Assembly: GCF_000378225.1 (NCBI RefSeq)
Contig: NZ_KB905141.1
Location: 107,043-171,042, forward strand
Source of the DNA: Methylophilus methylotrophus DSM 46235 = ATCC 53528
GTDB taxonomy: Bacteria > Pseudomonadota > Gammaproteobacteria > Burkholderiales > Methylophilaceae
Reading direction: 5' to 3'
DNA length: 64,000 bases
Numbering within the stretch: position 1 is the first letter of the stretch; every line of letters starts with the position of its first letter. Below, one piece after another: positions 45,233 to 54,749 of this stretch. A program made the translations under genes and the position numbers. A model generated the notes under the pieces. That model was given only the letters and a program-made list of their open reading frames with translations. It made no database searches and was not told the origin of the DNA.

Positions 45233-46456
45233 ATGAGCGATATTAAAAAAGCGGTGTTAGCTTACTCCGGTGGTCTGGATACCTCCGTGATTTTGAAGTG
45301 GTTGCAAGACACCTATCAATGTGAAGTGGTGACCTTTACGGCAGACCTGGGCCAAGGGGAAGAGTTGGAACCGGCGCGTGAAAAAGCCAAGAAATTCGGT
45401 GTCAGCGAAATTTACATTGATGACTTGCGTGAAGAGTTTGTGCGTGATTTTGTATTCCCTATGTTCCGTGCCAATACCGTATACGAAGGCGAATACCTGC
45501 TGGGCACTTCCATTGCTCGTCCACTAATTGCCAAGCGTTTAATCGAAATCGCCAACGAAACCAAAGCCGATGCCATCTCACACGGCGCTACCGGTAAAGG
45601 TAACGATCAGGTGCGTTTTGAGTTGGGCGCATATGCATTGAATCCGAATATCAAAATTATCGCGCCATGGCGTGAATGGGATTTATTGTCCCGTGAAAAA
45701 CTGCTGGCCTATGCCGAAAAACATGGCATTCCGGTGGAAATGAAGCACAAGCAAGGCGGCAGTCCATATTCCATGGATGCCAATTTGCTGCATATTTCCT
45801 ACGAAGGCCGCCATCTGGAAGATCCCGCGGCAGAAGCAGAAGAAGATATGTGGCGCTGGACCGTTTCCCCAGAAAAAGCCCCCGATGCTGCTGAGTACCT
45901 GGATATCGAATTCAAGAATGGTGACATTGTTAGCCTGAATGGAAAAGCGCTTAAAGCCCATGAAATCCTGGCTGAACTGAACCGTATTGGCGGCAAACAC
46001 GGCATTGGCCGTCTGGACCTAGTGGAAAACCGTTATGTTGGCATGAAGTCACGCGGTTGCTATGAAACGCCTGGCGGTACCATCATCCTCAAGGCACACC
46101 GTGCGATTGAAAGCATCACGCTGGACCGCGAAGTGGCGCACCTCAAGGATGACCTGATGCCACGTTACGCCAGCCTGATCTATAACGGTTACTGGTGGAG
46201 CCCAGAGCGTATTGCCTTGCAAACTCTGATCGACCACACACAGGCGACTGTGAACGGTTGGGTGCGCGTCAAGCTCTACAAGGGCAATGTCATTGTGGTG
46301 GGCCGTGACAGCAAAACCGACTCGCTGTTTGACTCTACCATTGCAACGTTTGAAGACGACAAGGGCGCCTACGACCAAAAAGATGCGGGCGGCTTTATCA
46401 AGCTGAACGCACTGCGTATGCGTATCGCCGCTAACTTGCACAACCGTAAAAAGTAA
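45233..46456 (+). CDS. argG: Argininosuccinate synthase
   Basis: Joins citrulline and aspartate using ATP. 407 residues. It shows the PP-loop [15 protein letters not shown] (about 9-23), [15 protein letters not shown] and [15 protein letters not shown]. It is of the type sharing about 400 residues with most bacterial ArgG. A 79-bp gap separates it from argF, and it is followed at 4 bp by cimA, so arginine and citramalate genes may be read together. argH is not in the window. Confidence 0.95.
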   Translation: MSDIKKAVLAYSGGLDTSVILKWLQDTYQCEVVTFTADLGQGEELEPAREKAKKFGVSEIYIDDLREEFVRDFVFPMFRANTVYEGEYLLGTSIARPLIAKRLIEIANETKADAISHGATGKGNDQVRFELGAYALNPNIKIIAPWREWDLLSREKLLAYAEKHGIPVEMKHKQGGSPYSMDANLLHISYEGRHLEDPAAEAEEDMWRWTVSPEKAPDAAEYLDIEFKNGDIVSLNGKALKAHEILAELNRIGGKHGIGRLDLVENRYVGMKSRGCYETPGGTIILKAHRAIESITLDREVAHLKDDLMPRYASLIYNGYWWSPERIALQTLIDHTQATVNGWVRVKLYKGNVIVVGRDSKTDSLFDSTIATFEDDKGAYDQKDAGGFIKLNALRMRIAANLHNRKK

Positions 46457-46460
46457 TTTT

Positions 46461-48050
46461 ATGGCCAACCGACGCGTCATTGCCTACGATTCCACGCTGC
46501 GTGATGGCGCGCAGGCGCAAGGAGTTTCCTTCTCGGTGGAGGACAAGCTCAAGATTGTGCAACGCCTGGACCAGTTAGGTATAGGCTACATTGAAGCTGG
46601 CAATCCAGGATCTAACCCCAAAGACCTGGAGTTCTTTGCACGCGTCGGCGAATTGCAATTGCAACATGCCAAAATCATTGCTTTTGGCAGCACACGCCGT
46701 ATCGGCATCACCGCTGCGGAAGATAAAAACCTTCAATCTTTACTTTCGGCCAATACACAAGCGGTGGCGATTTTTGGCAAAAGCTGGGATTACCAGGTCA
46801 CCGATATCTTGCGTACGACCTTGCAGGAAAACCTCTCGATGATCGCTGACACCATTGCCTATCTAACGGCGCAGGGTAAAGAAGTGGTGTTTGATGCCGA
46901 GCATTTTTATGACGGCTATAAGGCGAATGCCGATTATGCGATGCAAACCTTAGAGGCAGCCGTCGCAGCTGGCGCAAGTGTGCTGGCTTTATGCGACACC
47001 AATGGTGGCACTTTCCCGAACGAAATCTTTGCCGTCACTGAAACCGTTGTAAAACAGTTTCCGACCGTGCAGATTGGCATTCACTGCCATAACGATTGTG
47101 AAATGGCAGTGGCTAACTCGGTTGCGGCGGTACAGGCCGGTGCCATACAAGTGCAAGGTACCATTAATGGCATCGGTGAACGCTGTGGCAACGCCAACCT
47201 GGTGTCTATCATCCCCAACGTACAGCTCAAGTTGGGTTTTGACTGCATTTCACAGGTACAGCTTTCTGAGTTGACCGCAGCTGCGCGTTTTGTCAGTGAA
47301 GTGGCTAATGTGGCCTTCAATGACAAGGCACCTTATGTAGGCCAGGATGCTTTTGCGCACAAAGGCGGCATGCATATTGATGCCGTGAATAAAAATCCCA
47401 AGTCTTACGAGCATATCAATCCGGGTATGGTGGGTAATGAGCGCCAGATACTGGTGTCTGAAGTAGCCGGGCGCGGAGCCATCTTACGCAAGTTGCAGCA
47501 AATTGATCCCAGCCTGACCAAAGAATCCGATGCGGCCGTGAATGTACTGGAGCATTTGAAGGCACTGGAACATGAAGGCTACCAGTTTGAAAATGCCGAG
47601 GGTTCTTTTGATTTGCTGATGCAAAAGCTGCTAGGCAAATTTGAACCGTTTTTCAGCCTTAAACAATATAACGTCAATATCTACGAGCCTTCTGCGGATG
47701 GCCTCAACTCTTCTGTCAGCATACATTTGACTGTCAGGGGGAGGGAGGCAACTGCGACGGCGCAAGGGGATGGTCCGGTTAATGCGCTTGATAAAGCCAT
47801 GCGCAAGGCACTGGAGCCTTTTTATCCTGCCATCAGGGACATCAAGCTGACAGATTACAAAGTGCGTGTGCTTGATTCCAATTTGGCCACAGCCGCCAAG
47901 GTACGGGTGCTCATCGAGTCGTCTGACCAGCAATCGAGCTGGGCGACGATAGGCGTATCATCGGACATTATCCAGGCGTCATGGCTCGCGCTCAAAGATG
48001 CACTCGAATACAAACTAGTGCAAACAGTCAAACCATTAGTCGCTGCCTGA
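46461..48050 (+). CDS. cimA: (R)-citramalate synthase
   Basis: Condenses pyruvate and acetyl-CoA to citramalate, the threonine-independent entry to isoleucine; the product then goes through LeuCD and LeuB, which are encoded just downstream (48994-52178). 529 residues: HMGL-like TIM barrel beginning YDSTLRDGAQAQGVSFS, metal motif GIHCHNDCEMAVANS, then a LeuA-type C-terminal regulatory domain (about 400-529). YDSTLRDG and the length fit CimA rather than 2-isopropylmalate synthase. Its last 15 bp overlap the end of the opposite-strand regulator gene. Confidence 0.9.
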   Translation: MANRRVIAYDSTLRDGAQAQGVSFSVEDKLKIVQRLDQLGIGYIEAGNPGSNPKDLEFFARVGELQLQHAKIIAFGSTRRIGITAAEDKNLQSLLSANTQAVAIFGKSWDYQVTDILRTTLQENLSMIADTIAYLTAQGKEVVFDAEHFYDGYKANADYAMQTLEAAVAAGASVLALCDTNGGTFPNEIFAVTETVVKQFPTVQIGIHCHNDCEMAVANSVAAVQAGAIQVQGTINGIGERCGNANLVSIIPNVQLKLGFDCISQVQLSELTAAARFVSEVANVAFNDKAPYVGQDAFAHKGGMHIDAVNKNPKSYEHINPGMVGNERQILVSEVAGRGAILRKLQQIDPSLTKESDAAVNVLEHLKALEHEGYQFENAEGSFDLLMQKLLGKFEPFFSLKQYNVNIYEPSADGLNSSVSIHLTVRGREATATAQGDGPVNALDKAMRKALEPFYPAIRDIKLTDYKVRVLDSNLATAAKVRVLIESSDQQSSWATIGVSSDIIQASWLALKDALEYKLVQTVKPLVAA

Positions 48051-48836
48051 TTCAGCAGGTTGTAATAAAACCAGTTTCAAATGTTCTTGCTCCACCGGGC
48101 GCAAGGTCACCTGCTGGAAATGAATCAGGCCTGATTGAGGATGCTGGAATTCGCGCTGCCCCCCCTGTCTCTCCAGTACATCATGTTGTTTCCAGAACTG
48201 GGAGAATTCCGTACTGGCCGTGCTGAGTTCATCCACCAGTTGCTTGACATCCGATTCCTCCAGACGTGAGCGGCTATCTGCCCTGAATTCCGCCACCAGA
48301 CGGCGTGCCCGCATCTCCCAGTTCACGACAAACTGCTTTGCCAGTGGGTTTGCAAATACAAAGCGCAGCAGGTTAGGGCGCTGATCGGACGGCCATTCTT
48401 GATCCAGCAACCCGCTAAATAATGTACTGGCAGGCCGGTTCCAGGCGAGAATATCCCAGGTGCGGCCCATGATATAGGCAGGAATCTGCATCGCGGCCAG
48501 CATCGCTACCAGTGTTTCTGGTGCAGTATCCACTTCAGTCTGGTGTGCTTGTGGATCGCGTCTGTCTGCCATATCGAATAAATAACTGCGTTCAGACTTG
48601 CTTAATTTGAGCGCACTGGCGAGTCTGGCCAAGGCCTCTGCAGAGACATTGACTTCTCGGGCCTGTTCTATCCAGGTATACCAGGTCGCGCTGATGCCCG
48701 CGAGCTGCGCGACTTCTTCGCGTCGTAATCCCTGTGTGCGTCTACGGGCGCCTGATGGAAACCCAAATTCTTCGGGACGGCCACGCTGGCGTATTGCTTG
48801 CAAAAACTCAGCAAGTTCCTGACGTCTAGTATCCAT
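48036..48836 (-). CDS. XRE-family regulator with MmyB-like ligand-binding domain
   Basis: 266 residues from the ATG at 48834-48836 (AAGGAAAAA upstream). An N-terminal helix-turn-helix (about 10-70, with GLRREEVAQLAGISATWYTWIEQAREVNVSAEALARLASAL cut by its recognition helix) is joined to an MmyB-like domain (about 90-255) that may bind a fatty-acid-like ligand, as in the structurally known family member. Divergent from leuC with a shared 157-bp region, so control of leuC or of itself is possible but not shown. A short palindrome, ATACTAGTAT, lies at 48900-48909. Confidence 0.87.
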   Translation of the reverse strand: MDTRRQELAEFLQAIRQRGRPEEFGFPSGARRRTQGLRREEVAQLAGISATWYTWIEQAREVNVSAEALARLASALKLSKSERSYLFDMADRRDPQAHQTEVDTAPETLVAMLAAMQIPAYIMGRTWDILAWNRPASTLFSGLLDQEWPSDQRPNLLRFVFANPLAKQFVVNWEMRARRLVAEFRADSRSRLEESDVKQLVDELSTASTEFSQFWKQHDVLERQGGQREFQHPQSGLIHFQQVTLRPVEQEHLKLVLLQPAESGSD

Positions 48837-48993
48837 AAATGTTTTTCCTTTGGGTTCAATAGCTTGCGTGAAAAGCACAGCATTAAAGTAGTAGTCTTGA
48901 TACTAGTATAAACTATCTTCTTGTAAGGGTATTGAAACTTAGGTATTCTGCGCGGGTTTTATAAATATTTGCGTGGTAAGAAAGGAAACTGTC

Positions 48994-50400
48994 ATGGCAG
49001 GTAAAACACTGTACGACAAATTATGGGAATCGCATGTGGTGCATGAAGAGGCTGATGGCACCTGTTTGATTTATATCGACCGTCACCTGGTCCACGAAGT
49101 GACTAGCCCGCAAGCGTTTGAAGGTCTGCGTATGGCTGGCCGCAAGCCATGGCGTAACTCCAGTATCGTGGCCAACCCTGATCACAATACGCCGACCAAA
49201 GACTGGGACAAAGGCATTGAAGACCCGATTTCCCGTCTACAAGTGGAAACGCTGGACAACAACATCAAAGAGTTTGGTGCGTTGGTGTATTTCCCTTTTA
49301 AAAACAAGGACCAAGGCATTATCCATGTGATTGGCCCCGAAAATGGCACCACTTTGCCTGGCATGACCGTGGTCTGTGGAGATAGTCATACCTCTACGCA
49401 CGGTGCTTTCGGTGCGTTGGCCCACGGGATTGGTACCTCCGAAGTTGAGCATGTATTGGCAACACAAACACTTGTGGCTAAAAAATCCAAAAGCATGCTG
49501 GTACGTGTGGATGGCAAATTAGGCAAAGGCGTGACGGCGAAAGACGTGGCGCTGGCGATTATCGGTAAAATCGGTACCGCTGGTGGTACAGGTTACGCTA
49601 TTGAGTTCGGTGGTGAAGTGATTCGAGGCCTGTCTATGGAAGGCCGTATGACACTGTGTAACATGGCGATTGAAGCTGGGGCTCGTGCTGGCCTGGTGGC
49701 ACCTGATGAAAAAACAGCCGCTTATCTTGAAGGCCGTTTACATGCGCCTAAAGGCGATAACTGGACTAAGGCTGTCGCTTACTGGAACACGCTGAGTTCT
49801 GACGCAGATGCCACCTTTGATACCGTGGTGGTATTAAATGGCGCTGAAATTGCACCGCAAGTGACTTGGGGGACTTCACCTGAGCAAGTGTTGCCTATTG
49901 GTTCTACCGTGCCGGATCCGGCAAAGGAAGCCGATGCGACCAAGCGCACCAGCATTGAGAACGCGCTGAAATATATGGGCCTGACCGCCAATACGCCGAT
50001 TGAGCAAATCCAGCTGGATAAAATCTTTATCGGTTCTTGCACCAACTCTCGTATTGAGGACTTGCGTGCCGCGGCCAGCGTCGCCAAAGGTAAAAAAGTG
50101 GCGAGCAATATTAAGCTAGCGATGGTTGTTCCCGGTTCTGGCCAGGTAAAACGCCAGGCCGAAGCTGAAGGCTTGGACAAGATTTTTATTGAGGCTGGTT
50201 TTGAATGGCGTGAGCCAGGTTGCTCCATGTGCCTGGCCATGAACTCAGACCGTTTGAGTCCCGGTGAGCGTTGCGCCTCGACCTCTAACCGTAATTTTGA
50301 AGGCCGTCAGGGCCCGGGGGGCCGTACGCACCTGGTGAGCCCGGAAATGGCTGCTGCCGCTGCGATTGCAGGTCACTTTGTGGATGTGCGTAGCGCATAA
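48994..50400 (+). CDS. leuC: 3-isopropylmalate dehydratase large subunit
   Basis: Aconitase-family enzyme of leucine synthesis, which with LeuD also handles citramalate for isoleucine. 468 residues from the ATG at 48994 (AAAGGAAA upstream; a GTG-containing longer reading at 48973 is rejected). The [4Fe-4S] cysteines lie in [14 protein letters not shown] (about 346-359) and [43 protein letters not shown] is split by its Fe-S/substrate residues and is intact. First gene of leuC-leuD-leuB. Confidence 0.95.
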   Translation: MAGKTLYDKLWESHVVHEEADGTCLIYIDRHLVHEVTSPQAFEGLRMAGRKPWRNSSIVANPDHNTPTKDWDKGIEDPISRLQVETLDNNIKEFGALVYFPFKNKDQGIIHVIGPENGTTLPGMTVVCGDSHTSTHGAFGALAHGIGTSEVEHVLATQTLVAKKSKSMLVRVDGKLGKGVTAKDVALAIIGKIGTAGGTGYAIEFGGEVIRGLSMEGRMTLCNMAIEAGARAGLVAPDEKTAAYLEGRLHAPKGDNWTKAVAYWNTLSSDADATFDTVVVLNGAEIAPQVTWGTSPEQVLPIGSTVPDPAKEADATKRTSIENALKYMGLTANTPIEQIQLDKIFIGSCTNSRIEDLRAAASVAKGKKVASNIKLAMVVPGSGQVKRQAEAEGLDKIFIEAGFEWREPGCSMCLAMNSDRLSPGERCASTSNRNFEGRQGPGGRTHLVSPEMAAAAAIAGHFVDVRSA

Positions 50401-50412
50401 GAGGAGAACACT

Positions 50413-51051
50413 ATGAAAGCGTTTACAACTTTAAATGGCCTGGTTTGCCCGCTGGATCGTGCCAATGTGGATACGGATGCCATTATCCCGAAACAGTTTC
50501 TGAAGTCGATCAAGCGTTCCGGCTTTGGTCCTTATCTGTTTGATGAGTGGCGCTACACCAATTATGGCGAGCCTGGCATGGATTGCAGCACACGGCCACT
50601 GAACCCGGATTTTGTGTTGAACCAGCCACGTTACCAAGGTGCGCAAGTACTGCTGGCCCGAGACAACTTTGGTTGTGGCTCTTCGCGTGAGCATGCACCT
50701 TGGGCGATTGAAGACCAAGGTTTCCGTGTCATTATTGCACCTAGCTTTGCGGATATTTTCTTTAATAACTGCTACAAAAACGGTATTTTGCCGATTGTGG
50801 CTTCTGCCGAGCAGGTAGATACCCTGTTTAAAGAATGTTTCGCCAATGAAGGCTACAAACTGAACGTGGATTTGGAAGCACAAACAGTGACCACACCATC
50901 CGGTCAGTCATTCAGTTTTGATATTACGCCTACCCGTAAGCACAACCTGCTGAATGGTTTGGATGAAATTGGCCTGACCTTGCAGCATGCAGACAAGATC
51001 AAGGCATTTGAAGAAAAGCATCAGGCGGCGCAACCCTGGTTGTTCGCATAA
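50413..51051 (+). CDS. leuD: 3-isopropylmalate dehydratase small subunit
   Basis: Swivelling small subunit partnering LeuC. 212 residues. [17 protein letters not shown] (about 13-29) and [15 protein letters not shown] carry substrate-binding residues, and [21 protein letters not shown] is the usual end of the core. GAGGAGAA lies before the ATG. It follows leuC by 12 bp; the short lipoprotein gene often found between leuC and leuD in related genomes is not here, but one occurs at 53256. Confidence 0.95.
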   Translation: MKAFTTLNGLVCPLDRANVDTDAIIPKQFLKSIKRSGFGPYLFDEWRYTNYGEPGMDCSTRPLNPDFVLNQPRYQGAQVLLARDNFGCGSSREHAPWAIEDQGFRVIIAPSFADIFFNNCYKNGILPIVASAEQVDTLFKECFANEGYKLNVDLEAQTVTTPSGQSFSFDITPTRKHNLLNGLDEIGLTLQHADKIKAFEEKHQAAQPWLFA

Positions 51052-51107
51052 ATGAATAAGGCTGCCTTCATTAAGAGAGTGGCTGTCAAAAAATAAGGAA
51101 TTTTAAA

Positions 51108-52178
51108 ATGGCATTAAATATTGCTGTATTGCCTGGTGATGGCATTGGCCCTGAAATTATTGCGCAAGCGTTGCGCGTACTGGAAGTCTTGAAAAAAGAA
51201 GGTTTGGACATGACCTTCACCGAAGCGCCTCTTGGCGGCCAGGCTTATGACCAGTTCGGTCATCCATACCCAGAGTTCACACAGGAAATCTGTCGCAAAG
51301 CCGACGCCGTATTACTGGGCGCAGTCGGTGGCCCACAATACGACAACTTGGATCGTCCTTTGCGCCCTGAGCGTGGCTTGCTTGCTATCCGTAAGGATTT
51401 AGGTTTGTTTGCTAACCTGCGTCCTGCGGTACTGTTCCCTGAACTGGCGAATGCCTCTACGCTTAAACCAGAAGTGGTTGCTGGCCTGGATATCATGATC
51501 GTGCGTGAACTGACTGGTGACGTTTACTTTGGCCAGCCACGTGGCATGCGTACCAACGAGCAGGGTGTGCGTGAAGGTTTCAATACCATGATTTACAGCG
51601 AGCCAGAAGTTCGCCGTATTGCGCACGTGGCTTTTGACATTGCCATGAAACGTGGCAAGAAATTGTGTTCTGTGGACAAAGCCAATGTGCTGGAAACCAC
51701 CGAGTTCTGGAAAGAAATCGTCATTGATGTGGCGAAAGAGTATCCGGAAGTGGAACTGAGCCATATGTACGTTGATAACGCGGCTATGCAGCTGATCCGT
51801 AATCCTAAGCAGTTTGACGTCATGGTGACCGGTAACATTTTTGGTGACATCTTGTCTGATGAAGCTTCAATGCTGACCGGTTCTATCGGTATGCTGGCTT
51901 CTGCATCACTGAATGAAAGCAAAAAAGGTCTATATGAGCCATCACATGGTTCAGCACCGGATATCGCAGGTAAAAACCTGGCTAACCCGATTGCGACCAT
52001 TTTGTCTGCGGCCATGATGCTGCGTTACAGCTTTGATAACGAGGCTGCTGCGACACGTATTGAAAATGCAGTGAAGAAAGTACTGGCTGCTGGCTACCGC
52101 ACCGGTGATATCTACGAAGAAGGCACTAAACGTGTGTCATGCTCCGAGATGGGTGACCAGATCGTTGCAGCCATGTAA
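51108..52178 (+). CDS. leuB: 3-isopropylmalate dehydrogenase
   Basis: NAD-dependent oxidative decarboxylase in leucine synthesis. 356 residues. It shows [10 protein letters not shown] (residues 8-17), the substrate arginines [21 protein letters not shown], the metal Asp in [17 protein letters not shown] and the NAD site [24 protein letters not shown] lies 9 bp before the ATG. It ends just before inverted-repeat element A. Confidence 0.96.
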   Translation: MALNIAVLPGDGIGPEIIAQALRVLEVLKKEGLDMTFTEAPLGGQAYDQFGHPYPEFTQEICRKADAVLLGAVGGPQYDNLDRPLRPERGLLAIRKDLGLFANLRPAVLFPELANASTLKPEVVAGLDIMIVRELTGDVYFGQPRGMRTNEQGVREGFNTMIYSEPEVRRIAHVAFDIAMKRGKKLCSVDKANVLETTEFWKEIVIDVAKEYPEVELSHMYVDNAAMQLIRNPKQFDVMVTGNIFGDILSDEASMLTGSIGMLASASLNESKKGLYEPSHGSAPDIAGKNLANPIATILSAAMMLRYSFDNEAAATRIENAVKKVLAAGYRTGDIYEEGTKRVSCSEMGDQIVAAM

Positions 52179-52189
52179 AAACTGGCTGT

Positions 52190-52291
52190 GTGAGCGAATT
52201 GCTGCGTGGGTGGCACTCGAAATCCTCATGTACTCAATGTACACTCCGGTTTCTGCATTCCGTGCGCCTTGCACTTCATCCGCTCGCTCAC
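52190..52291. repeat. Intergenic inverted-repeat element A (leuB-ppnP)
   Basis: Outer arms GTGAGCGA (52190-52197) and TCGCTCAC (52284-52291) are perfectly complementary; the inside is imperfectly symmetric around GTACTCAATGTAC (52230-52242 region). Element B on the other side of ppnP shares the GTGAGCG...CGCTCAC arms and the GTACT-N-A-N-TGTAC centre. No T-run follows. Confidence 0.65.
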
Positions 52292-52333
52292 TTTTAAGAT
52301 ATAGTCGTAACTTGTATTCATTAGGAATTAAAA

Positions 52334-52645
52334 ATGGCGCAATTTGATAACGTCAGTGTAAAAAAGAAAGCCAACGTCTATTTTGATGGCAAATGTGTCA
52401 GCCACACCGTGTTGTTCCCGAATGGCACGCGCTGTACCGTGGGTGTGATTTTCCCAAGCACGCTGACTTTTAATACCGGCTCACCTGAGTTGATGGAAAT
52501 AAATGACGGTGTGTGCAAGGTTCGTCAAAAAGGCGAAGAGAACTGGACTACTTATAAAGGCGGTGAGAAGTTCACGGTGCCAGGTAACTCCAGTTTTGAT
52601 ATAGAAGTGATCGAGACCGTAGACTACGTCTGCCACTTCGAATAA
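52334..52645 (+). CDS. ppnP: Pyrimidine/purine nucleoside phosphorylase PpnP
   Basis: 103-residue cupin-like enzyme (former DUF1255/YaiE family) that splits nucleosides with phosphate. [21 protein letters not shown] near the start, [26 protein letters not shown] cut across the barrel and the end [21 protein letters not shown](H/F) match the family through its length. It stands between inverted-repeat elements A and B, so it is probably a separate transcript or is bounded by RNA processing sites. Confidence 0.92.
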   Translation: MAQFDNVSVKKKANVYFDGKCVSHTVLFPNGTRCTVGVIFPSTLTFNTGSPELMEINDGVCKVRQKGEENWTTYKGGEKFTVPGNSSFDIEVIETVDYVCHFE

Positions 52646-52657
52646 TTGTGAATGCTC

Positions 52658-52725
52658 GACAGGACTGCGTTGTGAGCGCTTGCCGTACTGAGTGTACTGT
52701 CTGCGCGCTCACGCCTTGTCCTGTC
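52658..52725. repeat. Intergenic inverted-repeat element B (ppnP-yajQ)
   Basis: Two nested perfect stems: GACAGGAC (52658-52665) with GTCCTGTC (52718-52725), and GTGAGCGC (52672-52679) with GCGCTCAC (52705-52712), around a GTACTGAGTGTAC centre (52685-52697). This would form a long hairpin or cruciform. Related to element A at 52190-52291. Confidence 0.75.
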
Positions 52726-52745
52726 ATCGCTTGTGAGGATTAAAT

Positions 52746-53240
52746 ATGCCAAGCTTTGATATTACGTCTGAAGTCGATATGGTTAATTTGAAAAACTCGA
52801 TAGATGCGTCTGTGAAGCAGATCACCAATCGTTATGATTTCAAAGGCACGTCGGCCAAGGTTGAGTTCAACGAAAAAGACAAAGTGATTACCCTATTTGG
52901 GGATAATGACTTTCAGCTTGACCAGGTAAAAGACATTTTGTTACCAGCCATGGAGAAAAAAGAGCCGGAATCCTCCAAGCGGCTGGAACACAAAGATGTG
53001 CAGAAGGTCTCTGGTAACAAGGTCAAGCAGGATTTGCGTGTGCGTGACGGGATCGATAGTGACCTGGCAAAAAAGATCACTAAACTGATTAAAGATAGTG
53101 GCATGAAAGTGCAAGCGACGATTCAGGGGGATACCGTGCGGGTAAACGGTGCCAAACGTGACGTATTGCAAGAGGCGATTGCGTTTGTGAAAAAAAATAT
53201 CACTGATTTCCCTTTAAAATTTGGTAACTTTAGAGATTAA
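52746..53240 (+). CDS. yajQ: YajQ-family nucleotide-binding protein
   Basis: 164 residues, two linked ferredoxin-like domains. It begins MPSFDITSEVDMVNLKNSIDAS cut by the typical YajQ pattern, has RYDFKGTSAKVE, and ends ITDFPLKFGNFRD. Some members (Xanthomonas) bind cyclic di-GMP and affect transcription; whether this one does is not visible. With the GGDEF protein at 1849 it could belong to c-di-GMP signalling. Confidence 0.93.
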   Translation: MPSFDITSEVDMVNLKNSIDASVKQITNRYDFKGTSAKVEFNEKDKVITLFGDNDFQLDQVKDILLPAMEKKEPESSKRLEHKDVQKVSGNKVKQDLRVRDGIDSDLAKKITKLIKDSGMKVQATIQGDTVRVNGAKRDVLQEAIAFVKKNITDFPLKFGNFRD

Positions 53241-53255
53241 CTTGGGAGAAAATAG

Positions 53256-53387
53256 ATGACAAAATGGATGACAAAATGGATGACATTGGTGTTGGCTGTG
53301 TTGGTATTGGCTGGTTGCAATACGATCAATGGCATGGGCAAGGATATAGAGCAGGCGGGTGAAGCTGTTCAAAAATCTTCCAAATAA
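53256..53387 (+). CDS. Entericidin-like small lipoprotein
   Basis: 43 residues, below the length of usual gene calls. A hydrophobic signal with lipobox LVLAGC (Cys21) is followed by CNTINGMGKDIEQAGEAVQK, the typical entericidin A/B mature sequence. GGGAGAA lies before the ATG. The N-terminus carries a 12-bp in-frame duplication (ATGACAAAATGG twice, giving MTKWMTKWM), so translation could start at any of three ATGs. Entericidins are envelope lipoproteins of uncertain role. It follows yajQ by 15 bp. Confidence 0.88.
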   Translation: MTKWMTKWMTLVLAVLVLAGCNTINGMGKDIEQAGEAVQKSSK

Positions 53388-53429
53388 TCACTGTAATGCC
53401 GGGTTGTCCGGCTGAAATATCGAGTCACT

Positions 53430-54542
53430 ATGTTAAAAGTAGGGTTTGTAGGCTGGCGTGGCATGGTTGGATCCGTGCTAATGCAGCGCATGATGCAGGA
53501 AAACGATTTTGCGGATATTGAACCGCAATTCTTTACGACCTCACAAACGGGAGGGGCTGCGCCTAAAGTTGGAAAAGATACTCCTGCGCTGAAAGATGCC
53601 AAGGATATTGATGCTTTGCGCCAGATGGATGTGATTGTGACCTGCCAGGGTGGCGATTACACGAGTGACGTCTTCCCACAATTGCGCGCAACCGGCTGGA
53701 GCGGCCACTGGATTGACGCGGCCTCTACCTTACGCATGGAAAAAGACTCCGTGATCATTTTAGACCCGGTGAACATGCATGTGATTAAAGATGCATTGTC
53801 CAATGGCGGCAAAAACTGGATCGGCGGCAACTGTACCGTCTCACTTATGTTGATGGCGCTGAATGGCCTGTTTAAGGCTGACCTGGTCGAGTGGGCCACT
53901 TCCATGACCTACCAGGCGGCTTCAGGCGCAGGCGCGCAGAATATGCGTGAACTGATTAGCCAGATGGGCGTAGTGAATGCCTCCGTGGCTGATTTGCTGG
54001 CGGATCCAGCTTCTGCCATTTTGCAGATCGATAAAACAGTGGCGGATACCATCCGTAGCGAAGAGTTGCCTAAATCTAACTTTGGTGTGCCATTGGCGGG
54101 CAGTCTGATCCCATGGATCGACAAGGACTTAGGGAATGGTCAAAGTAAAGAAGAATGGAAGGGCGGCGTAGAGACCAATAAGATTTTAGGTCGTGAAGCG
54201 AACCCGATTGTGATTGACGGTTTGTGTGTACGTATCGGCGCCATGCGTTGCCATTCACAAGCGTTGACTATCAAGCTGCGCAAGGATGTGCCGCTGGATG
54301 AAATCAATCAGATGCTGGCTGAAGCGAACGACTGGGCTAAAGTCATTCCCAATGAGCGTGAGGTCAGTATGCGGGAACTCACCCCGGCAGCGATTACCGG
54401 CAGTCTGGCGACGCCAGTAGGGCGTTTGCGCAAACTGGCGATGGGTGGTGAATACTTGTCGGCATTTACCGTAGGTGACCAGTTGTTATGGGGCGCTGCC
54501 GAACCTTTGCGCAGAATGTTGAGGATTCTGGTCGAATCTTAA
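53430..54542 (+). CDS. asd: Aspartate-semialdehyde dehydrogenase
   Basis: NADPH-dependent reduction of aspartyl phosphate, the branch point to lysine, threonine and methionine. 370 residues. It shows [18 protein letters not shown] at the nucleotide site, the catalytic cysteine in [17 protein letters not shown] (Cys about residue 134) and the active-site His in [16 protein letters not shown]. Gammaproteobacterial-type Asd. It is followed by a terminator. Confidence 0.96.
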   Translation: MLKVGFVGWRGMVGSVLMQRMMQENDFADIEPQFFTTSQTGGAAPKVGKDTPALKDAKDIDALRQMDVIVTCQGGDYTSDVFPQLRATGWSGHWIDAASTLRMEKDSVIILDPVNMHVIKDALSNGGKNWIGGNCTVSLMLMALNGLFKADLVEWATSMTYQAASGAGAQNMRELISQMGVVNASVADLLADPASAILQIDKTVADTIRSEELPKSNFGVPLAGSLIPWIDKDLGNGQSKEEWKGGVETNKILGREANPIVIDGLCVRIGAMRCHSQALTIKLRKDVPLDEINQMLAEANDWAKVIPNEREVSMRELTPAAITGSLATPVGRLRKLAMGGEYLSAFTVGDQLLWGAAEPLRRMLRILVES

Positions 54543-54559
54543 GTAATTGTTTAAGTAGC

Positions 54560-54611
54560 AGCCCGTAAAGCTATGATTTATCAATAAAATCATGGTCTTT
54601 TCGGGCTTTTG
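54560..54611 (+). terminator. Terminator after asd
   Basis: Compound hairpin: outer stem AGCCCG (54560-54565) / CGGGCT (54602-54607) and inner stem ATGATTT (54573-54579) / AAATCAT (54587-54593), followed by TTTTGCTTTT. It lies 18 bp after the asd stop. Confidence 0.7.
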
Positions 54612-54749
54612 CTTTTGGTGCAATCCTGTTTAATGGTTATTGTAGCCTCAAATCCTGTATTTATTGCTCTCAAGCCGCCTGGGTGCGCTTGCGTGGCTGG
54701 GTGAATGATGCTATTTTGACAAACGCCATGAATTACTAAGGGTTAATCG

